Shown here piece by piece: positions 1 to 5,253 of a DNA stretch of 5,253 bases. The stretch's first letter is position 1, and each line of letters begins with the position of its first letter. The notes under the pieces were generated by a model that did not search any database, was not told the origin of the DNA, and saw nothing but the letters and a program-made list of their open reading frames with translations. Position numbers and translations under genes: made by a program. This stretch comes from Armatimonadetes bacterium UBA5829 (GTDB lineage Bacteria; Armatimonadota; UBA5829). The DNA lies in assembly GCA_002431715.1 (NCBI GenBank), contig DJHI01000252.1, forward strand, positions 1-5,253, written 5' to 3'.

Positions 1-2513
1 TCGCTGCCCTTTGATACCGAGTGACGCAGAGAAGTCATCCTAGATGAACTGGCAAAAGGTAGTTGGACTATGAAAGATAACCTTCCATGCAATGATCTCA
101 GTTGGTTCGCGCGTGCTGTACACATACCGTGGAGATTGCCACAAGCCTCGGCTGGTGAGTTGAGAACGGTATAGTCTTTCTTGACAGCGGAATATTCTTT
201 CCAAGGCGGATTACCTATGATCACATCAAACCCGCCACGCTTCATGATCCCATAGAACTCGACAAACCAATGGAACGGTTGGTGAGACGCAAGCCACTTT
301 TCGTATTTGGCTTCATGCTGAATAGCATCGATAATGTATTGTCTCGCGAGATAGCGGTTCAGCTCTGCCTCAAGATCACCAAGCCTTGCCCGCAACGCCT
401 TCTTATCCTCTACGGTGACATCGCCGCCCAGCTCGACCTGCTGCTGCCGGAATAGCTCGTAAGCTCGCTCGGCGATCTCGGCTTTCTCTTCGATTGACAA
501 CATTGCGTCATCGAAGTCGAAAGTGCTGGTCACCGCTTTCTGCACTTCGTCGTGCGAGGCGAAACCGACCAGGGTGTTCCCAGCCCGGATGTTGAAGTCG
601 ATATCCGGCAGCGGCTCAAGGCCGTAGTTGTCCTTTGCTTCATCCGGCTCGACGACCGAAGCCATCTTCAGGAACAGCCGGAGCTTGCAAATCTCGACAG
701 CTTCCTCCATGATGTCCACGCCATAGAGGTTGTTCAGGATGATTGACTTCAGGATGAAATACTCTCGGTTCGGATGCTTCGTGGTGTCGTTCATCCTGGA
801 GAGAACGCTTCGGAAGTCAGGACACTTGCGCGAGTCGCCGTCGGAGTCCGCCTGCGATACAAACGCCTGCATTCGATCCAGGCAGCCTTCATAGAGCGGC
901 TCGAGAATGTTCAGCGCGGCAAACAAGAATGCGCCCGACCCGCATGTGGGATCGAGCACGGTCATCGGCGGGATCGGAGCCGCATTCGTGCCTATCTCCG
1001 GCAATCTGCCCGCCATCGTGTTCCATATTGCGCGGATCAGTTCCGGGCCATCCGCGAGATCGATCACGTCCCTGGCGAAGCGGATAATGTTCAGGTTGAG
1101 AGTGATAAGATCGTCGATAGACTTGACTTCACCGCGCTCCAGCTTGCCGCGCACTTCCGCATATCGCTTTCTGCGCGCGACCACTTCCCGCCATATCTCT
1201 GTCGGCAAGGCATACTCCTCGGGAGCAGGAGTGTTCCATTTGCCTCGCTTCGACACATCATCAAGCCCACAGGCAATGTTGTCCGGGAGGTCGAGTTCCA
1301 CACCCTTCTGAACTGCGTCATAGATATACCTGTCCGGATCTATCTGGAGCAGCAGCCAGACCGAATCATCGCCCTCGAAGGCCGCTTTATGCCTCTTTTC
1401 GGCGGTGTCGAAGACATAGGGAATGATGGTGTTCTTGGAAATATACTCGGTGATGTCTTCTTTGGTGTAATACGCCCCCATCTGCTTTTGATTGATGTAC
1501 TTCTCGAAGATATAGCCGAGGACGTCCGGGTTGATCTCCCTCTCCGTGCGAGACGGGCAAGTGTCCAGACACCATTCGTAGTCGTTGAAGAACGCAAACA
1601 CGCTCTCAAAGGCGTCATCGGGAATGTCGACAACGGTCTGCCCAGTGTCGTCCACGTAGCGGCTCTCGATATCGTGAACCTCGAACAGGCCGCCGTTCAG
1701 GTAGGGGATTCTGCCGAGTAGTTCCTCAAAATCCAGCTCGCGCTTGCGCGACCCAAGTCCCTCGTGGAAAAGCCGCAGAAGAAAGCATCTGTAGAACGAC
1801 TGGAACTCGTCTTTGCCACGCCTATCCTGAACGACCTTAAGTCGGTTGCTCAGATAATCGCGGTCGCCGTCCAGGAAGCCCTTCCGCTGAAGGAAGTAGA
1901 TGAACATCAGCCGGTTGAGCATTACCGACGAATACCACAGCCTGTCCGCTTCGACGGTGATTCCGTCTATCAGTTTCTGGAAGCTGTCGAGTTCCTTTTT
2001 GAAGCGGTCGTAGAACTTCTTAGTGACCCGCTCGGTGTTGACCATATCCTGAAGGCGCGCCCGGAAATGCTTCTTCGGGGCTTCCTTGAGCTTCTTGATT
2101 GTCTCGGCCTCGAAATTCGACGGCTGGCGGGTGTCCAGGTAGATACGGTCGACGGCAAGGCCGCTCTTTGCGCGTCCGAACGCCTTATCCGGATTTGATG
2201 GGACGAGTATCAGAAGCGCCCCGGCCACGTTGCAGAAGACAACCGCAAACTGCGGGTCTTGCTTGAGGTGACTCTCTACCACCGCGACGGCATCCTGCCA
2301 TCTCCCGGTGGGGACGTCCAGGCGATATACCCAGGCATCTGTTCCTCGCACCTCTCCGGCAGCTTTCAACTGCGGATCAAGACACGCTCGTGCCTTGCCC
2401 ATCAAGCAGTAGTCCGTAAGCACCGGCGCGTAGTCATACCAACCAAGTTGGACGAGCCCCTGCACGAACTGCTGGTCGTCACCGGAGAGAAGATTGAGCA
2501 AGTCGAGGCTCAT
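1..2513 (-). CDS. Eco57I/PglX-like adenine-specific DNA methyltransferase (3' end outside window)
   Basis: Predicted SAM-dependent N6-adenine DNA methyltransferase, probably the self-protecting or target-recognising subunit of a restriction-like system. I read the frame codon by codon from ATG 2513-2511 to codon 837 (5-3) and found no stop or frameshift. From the N-terminus it shows: a module of about 160 residues (from MSLDLLNLL) that I do not recognise; a helical region (TKKFYDRFKKELDSFQ at 164-179, LNRLMFIYFLQRKGFL at 199-214); NPDVLGYIFEKYINQ at 328-342 and GAYYTKEDI at 346-354, typical of this family before the catalytic domain; DPDRYIYDAV at 392-401; SAM motif LDPTCGSGAFL at 520-530; YGVDIMEEAVEICK at 597-610; IRAGNTLVG at 642-650; a charged helical insert at about 671-745; and FDVIIGNPPWKEY with catalytic NPPW at 768-771. 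GRLSFIVQLP (810-819) follows. NPPW indicates adenine rather than cytosine C5 methylation. The target recognition domain is expected beyond position 1. No PD-(D/E)xK nuclease motif stands out. The start is supported by a Shine-Dalgarno site and by the ATGA overlap with the helicase. Confidence 0.95.
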   Translation of the reverse strand, partial: MSLDLLNLLSGDDQQFVQGLVQLGWYDYAPVLTDYCLMGKARACLDPQLKAAGEVRGTDAWVYRLDVPTGRWQDAVAVVESHLKQDPQFAVVFCNVAGALLILVPSNPDKAFGRAKSGLAVDRIYLDTRQPSNFEAETIKKLKEAPKKHFRARLQDMVNTERVTKKFYDRFKKELDSFQKLIDGITVEADRLWYSSVMLNRLMFIYFLQRKGFLDGDRDYLSNRLKVVQDRRGKDEFQSFYRCFLLRLFHEGLGSRKRELDFEELLGRIPYLNGGLFEVHDIESRYVDDTGQTVVDIPDDAFESVFAFFNDYEWCLDTCPSRTEREINPDVLGYIFEKYINQKQMGAYYTKEDITEYISKNTIIPYVFDTAEKRHKAAFEGDDSVWLLLQIDPDRYIYDAVQKGVELDLPDNIACGLDDVSKRGKWNTPAPEEYALPTEIWREVVARRKRYAEVRGKLERGEVKSIDDLITLNLNIIRFARDVIDLADGPELIRAIWNTMAGRLPEIGTNAAPIPPMTVLDPTCGSGAFLFAALNILEPLYEGCLDRMQAFVSQADSDGDSRKCPDFRSVLSRMNDTTKHPNREYFILKSIILNNLYGVDIMEEAVEICKLRLFLKMASVVEPDEAKDNYGLEPLPDIDFNIRAGNTLVGFASHDEVQKAVTSTFDFDDAMLSIEEKAEIAERAYELFRQQQVELGGDVTVEDKKALRARLGDLEAELNRYLARQYIIDAIQHEAKYEKWLASHQPFHWFVEFYGIMKRGGFDVIIGNPPWKEYSAVKKDYTVLNSPAEACGNLHGMCTARANQLRSLHGRLSFIVQLPFASSSRMTSLRHSVSKGS

Positions 2514-5253
2514 TCGGAGGCCTCCGTCTCTGGAACCAGCTCGAGATAGCTCACAACTTCAAGCGGCATGGTTTCCGGGTTGTCACCAGCGAGCGTAATA
2601 GGCGGAAGCTTCTCGTCAAGCCAATTCACAAAGGCCGTGGTGTCTCTGCTCTCTTGAGCAGCTTTCATCATTTCTTCAGCCTCAGCTTTATACTTCTCCA
2701 ACGAGTAGCGTCCCAGGCGTCGCAAAAGTTCATTAGGCAATCCGTCCGGACGAACAGCGAAGAACGACTTGACCTTCTTATTGATATGGTTAGTCGCCCA
2801 TACCTGGCCTTGAGCCTCATTTCGCGCCTGCGCGATGAGCATCTCTCGGCAACGCTTCTTCGCGTCCAATATAATCTCCCAGTTTATGTCTCTGGGGCTG
2901 AAGTCAGGCACGTGCTGATCCTCCGAATGTGGCTTGGGACTTCGAATTAGGTCGATGATCTGGCTGGGCTCTTGGACAGGTTCCGGGAACAGATCAGTGG
3001 CATGTTTGTCCATCGGATAGTAGAGCCACCAACAATTCTTATGTTCCTCGCGTTTGCCCGCGATAACGCAAACGAAGACACCTTTATGCGTGGACTTTTT
3101 GTTGCTCTGACAACCGAACGGAATCCTGCCCACTTCCTCGATGCCGAAGTCCTGCAGCATCTTGATGACCTCGTTGAGCATGTCGTGGAAGCGGTTGATC
3201 GGGTTCTGAGCATCGATCTCGTCAATAATGGAGACATCGCCCGCCTTGGTCCTGCGCAGTTCTTCCAGGCTGAACACGCGTACGGTTTCACCAATGACGC
3301 TGGAGTCCATAGGCAGGTTGTCCTGGATCTGTTCGATCTTCTTCTGGAGCCGCTCGATCAGCTTGAGCTGCTCCTCTAAACCGCCTTCTGGGAAGAAGTT
3401 AGCGATGGTGATATCCTCGTGCGGCGAGAAAAGGCGGTCGATACGGCCGTTTCGCTGAATCATGCGCACCGGGTTGAAATGCAGGTCATAGTTGATGAGA
3501 TATCCACAGTCCTGAAGGTTCTGCCCTTCGGAGAGCACATCCGTCGATACGAGAACCTGAATGGGATGGGCGGGTTTGCCGTTCACGTTGTTGGACATCG
3601 GCGCGAAGTCTTCCACAACCTTTGTCTTGAGCTTGGGATTAGTGCCGCCGACGATCTCCTGTATCCTCACATTGCCTACGGACTGCATGAACTCCTTGTC
3701 CGATGTAAGCTGTTCGGATATGTAGTCCGCTGTGTCGGAGTAGAATGTGAAGATCAAGGCTTTCTGATCAGGAAGCAGCTTCCTCAACTCTTCCTTCAGT
3801 CTGGCGATCTTGCCGTCTTTTTCGCCGACAAGCGACCTGGCCTTCTCGATCAGCGGCTCAAGTAGCTGGTGGTCAGCCGCCACATCAGCCGCCAGCCGAT
3901 CAATGTCATAATCGCTCGGATCTCGCTCTTTTAGGTCTTCTAGATAGGTGCCACCGTCCTCGTCATCATCCTCAAGTTGCTTCGTGAAATCGAGTTGCAT
4001 CCGACGATACTCATCGTTAGTGAGCCGCCGGCCTTCGCGCAGTGCTTCGACGACTTTGTCGCTGAAGCTGAGTAGGTTCTCCGCAGTAGAGATGAACGAA
4101 ACCACGCTACTTTCAAGTCGCTTCAGGAGGAGGATGCGGAACAAGGTTTGTAGTCTTAGGAACGTCTGGTTCTTTTGCGCATCAGGAGAATTGGAATACT
4201 GCTCCACGTTGTATGCGCCGAGAGTCAGGTTTTCTATTGTTGCGGCAAGCTCATCATACTTAACGGTATCACCAGATACAGCCAAGCCGTATTCCAAAGC
4301 CACCATGTGCCTGTTGGGGAACCGGACTTCTTTTTCACTGATGACTATGACCTCGCCATTCTCCTGCCTGCGCCGGATATCCAACCTACTGCGGCAGACC
4401 ATCGTTTCGAGCAAGAGATCGGTGGTGCTGATCCTCATATTCTCCACTTGTTTGAAGAACTCGCGCATGCTACGAATCCGCAGGTTTGTGGTTGCGAAAA
4501 AGTCGTCACGGTCGCGCGTCATCAGGCGGTATAGGCTGTAGAGGTCGCGGATGCTGTTGTTGATAGGGGTCGCAGTTAGCAGCAGGACTTCCTTGTCCTG
4601 CGGGCCGCCCTGCAGCACCTCCATAAGGTTCTGGAACCTGTTGGCATTAGGATTGCGGAAGTTGTGGGCTTCATCGACTATGACCAGCGCATAGTTCTCC
4701 AGGTCACGCAGTCTTGCCTCGGAACTCGACCCCAATGTGTTACCAAGCGTTTCCATACTTTCTGTTGTCAGAGCTATGCCTTGGTCGCGGCTCGCGCGTT
4801 CCCAAACCGATTCAAGCTGAGCAGGGCAGATCACAAGAACCTTGCGCTCGTTCCTCGGCCTCGCCTTTGCTCGTCTCTGTATAGCTCCCAAGGCCACGTA
4901 CGTTTTGCCAAGGCCAACAGCGTCAGCGATGATGCAACACTTGAGTTCGGCGAGGATGCTGAGCGCCGTGTCTCGACCTTCTTCCTGGAAAACGGCAAGG
5001 TTCACATCTGTCGAAGATGCCGCGAGTGAAACAAATCGGTGGCGGTAGCGCTCGAAGATGGCTTTGGCGTATGGATGAAATGCTGCAAACCGCTTGAGGC
5101 GAGTGGTTTCCAGCCACTTGATGAGTTCTTGCTTGAAGTCAACCCGTTCTTGCATCTTCGCCTCATTCCACATTGAAGCGAACCATTCCCGCAGACGGGC
5201 AATCGCCTCGGGTTCGTGCTGAAAGAGGTTGAGTTCGCGCTGGCCTTCAATAC
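2510..5253 (-). CDS. SF2/SNF2-family ATP-dependent helicase/translocase of a defence system (5' end outside window; probable PLD-helicase)
   Basis: Predicted ATP-driven double-stranded DNA translocase. Numbering from the Met at 5173-5171, the visible motifs are: Walker A DAVGLGKT (84-91), motif Ia KVLVICPAQ (111-119), Walker B DEAH (167-170, in DEAHNFRN), TATPINNS (200-207), motif IV KALIFTFYSDT (471-481), motif V STDVLSEGQNLQ (543-554) and motif VI QRNGRIDR (573-580). Both RecA-like lobes thus look intact. An insert of roughly 250 residues separates the lobes and carries an acidic run near 401-406. About 230 residues with no motif I recognise follow motif VI. The frame stays open for 26 codons upstream of this Met, with no ATG, GTG or TTG among them, so the true start lies past the window edge. 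The stretch from these codons to about residue 45 (for example EAIARLREWFASMWNEAK) resembles the linker after a PLD-like nuclease domain in related helicases; that domain is inferred, not seen. The stop codon overlaps the downstream methyltransferase start, which indicates an operon. Family calls rest on motif recall, not a search. A DISARM DrmD-type helicase is an alternative. Confidence 0.93.
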   Translation of the reverse strand, partial: IEGQRELNLFQHEPEAIARLREWFASMWNEAKMQERVDFKQELIKWLETTRLKRFAAFHPYAKAIFERYRHRFVSLAASSTDVNLAVFQEEGRDTALSILAELKCCIIADAVGLGKTYVALGAIQRRAKARPRNERKVLVICPAQLESVWERASRDQGIALTTESMETLGNTLGSSSEARLRDLENYALVIVDEAHNFRNPNANRFQNLMEVLQGGPQDKEVLLLTATPINNSIRDLYSLYRLMTRDRDDFFATTNLRIRSMREFFKQVENMRISTTDLLLETMVCRSRLDIRRRQENGEVIVISEKEVRFPNRHMVALEYGLAVSGDTVKYDELAATIENLTLGAYNVEQYSNSPDAQKNQTFLRLQTLFRILLLKRLESSVVSFISTAENLLSFSDKVVEALREGRRLTNDEYRRMQLDFTKQLEDDDEDGGTYLEDLKERDPSDYDIDRLAADVAADHQLLEPLIEKARSLVGEKDGKIARLKEELRKLLPDQKALIFTFYSDTADYISEQLTSDKEFMQSVGNVRIQEIVGGTNPKLKTKVVEDFAPMSNNVNGKPAHPIQVLVSTDVLSEGQNLQDCGYLINYDLHFNPVRMIQRNGRIDRLFSPHEDITIANFFPEGGLEEQLKLIERLQKKIEQIQDNLPMDSSVIGETVRVFSLEELRRTKAGDVSIIDEIDAQNPINRFHDMLNEVIKMLQDFGIEEVGRIPFGCQSNKKSTHKGVFVCVIAGKREEHKNCWWLYYPMDKHATDLFPEPVQEPSQIIDLIRSPKPHSEDQHVPDFSPRDINWEIILDAKKRCREMLIAQARNEAQGQVWATNHINKKVKSFFAVRPDGLPNELLRRLGRYSLEKYKAEAEEMMKAAQESRDTTAFVNWLDEKLPPITLAGDNPETMPLEVVSYLELVPETEASE
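2515..2526. repeat. 12-bp perfect palindrome covering the Shine-Dalgarno site
   Basis: The sequence CGGAGGCCTCCG is its own reverse complement and ends one base from the methyltransferase ATG. In mRNA it could form only a small hairpin, a 4-bp stem with a GGCC loop, or pair between two transcripts. It contains the whole Shine-Dalgarno core, so a weak effect on initiation is possible. It also encodes helicase residues near the C-terminus (TEASE), so it may be a chance result of coding plus a ribosome site. Confidence 0.5.
2521..2525 (-). promoter_or_regulatory. Shine-Dalgarno site of the methyltransferase, inside the helicase gene
   Basis: On the minus strand GGAGG lies 7 bases upstream of the ATG at 2513-2511, an ideal strength and spacing for ribosome binding. 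It lies in the last codons of the helicase, whose TGA stop (2512-2510) shares bases with the ATG. This supports the chosen methyltransferase start and suggests translational coupling, with terminating helicase ribosomes re-initiating on the methyltransferase. No promoter is expected or seen between the genes. Confidence 0.8.

Noticed and set aside
774..1721. Plus-strand open frame of 315 codons
   Set aside because: It is antisense to the methyltransferase region that includes the PDRYIYDAV, SAM-motif and GAYYTKEDI segments. The minus frame has clear family motifs; the plus product has none and no convincing ribosome site.
3419..3865. Plus-strand open frame of 148 codons
   Set aside because: It lies opposite the second RecA lobe of the helicase (motifs IV, V and VI), where the minus strand is certain.
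3948..4541. Plus-strand open frame of 197 codons beginning with a serine run
   Set aside because: The serine run is the antisense of the acidic Asp/Glu codons in the helicase inter-lobe insert. The composition is typical of a shadow frame.
5171..5173. Met codon as the true helicase start
   Set aside because: The frame is open upstream to the window edge, the upstream residues fit the protein, and no good Shine-Dalgarno sequence lies at the right spacing.
5002..5250. Minus-strand open frame of 82 codons at the right edge, a possible small upstream gene
   Set aside because: It is in a different frame over the helicase N-terminal part, is rich in Ser and basic residues and has no motif. The helicase frame is open through the same bases.
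1..5253. Firm assignment to DISARM class 1 (drmD-drmMI) with gene symbols
   Set aside because: The gene order would fit, but no drmA, drmB or drmC is visible. The helicase motifs recall PLD-helicases at least as well, so no symbol is given.

Overview
The window is bacterial (or plasmid/prophage-borne bacterial) DNA of moderate GC content. It is coding almost from edge to edge, and all coding is on the minus strand. It holds two large, tightly coupled genes, both cut by the window ends. No RNA gene, insertion sequence, CRISPR array, promoter or terminator was seen, and there is no intergenic stretch in which to expect one. The host lineage cannot be named from this sequence alone.

Right part (2510-5253, minus): most of an SF2/SNF2-type helicase with a complete set of ATPase motifs. 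These are the DAVGLGKT Walker A, DEAH Walker B, TATP, STDVLSEGQNLQ and QRNGRIDR. The first in-frame Met visible (5173-5171) is not the real start: the frame stays open for 26 more codons to the window edge. These codons and those after them look like the linker that follows a phospholipase D (PLD)-like nuclease domain in one family of bacterial defence helicases, so an N-terminal nuclease just outside the window is predicted.

Left part (1-2513, minus): an Eco57I/PglX-like adenine-specific DNA methyltransferase, read codon by codon through 837 uninterrupted codons to the window edge. It carries the SAM-binding motif LDPTCGSGAFL and the catalytic motif NPPW. Its C-terminus, where the target recognition domain is expected, lies beyond position 1. 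Because it is open to the edge with no stop, it is easy to miss when looking only for closed ORFs.

The two genes overlap by four bases (ATGA). A good Shine-Dalgarno sequence for the methyltransferase sits inside the last codons of the helicase gene. The pair is therefore very probably co-translated and works as one modification/translocation (restriction-like) defence system. It could be a split counterpart of single-chain Type ISP restriction enzymes, or part of a DISARM/BREX-like locus. No other subunit of those systems is visible, so the system type stays open.
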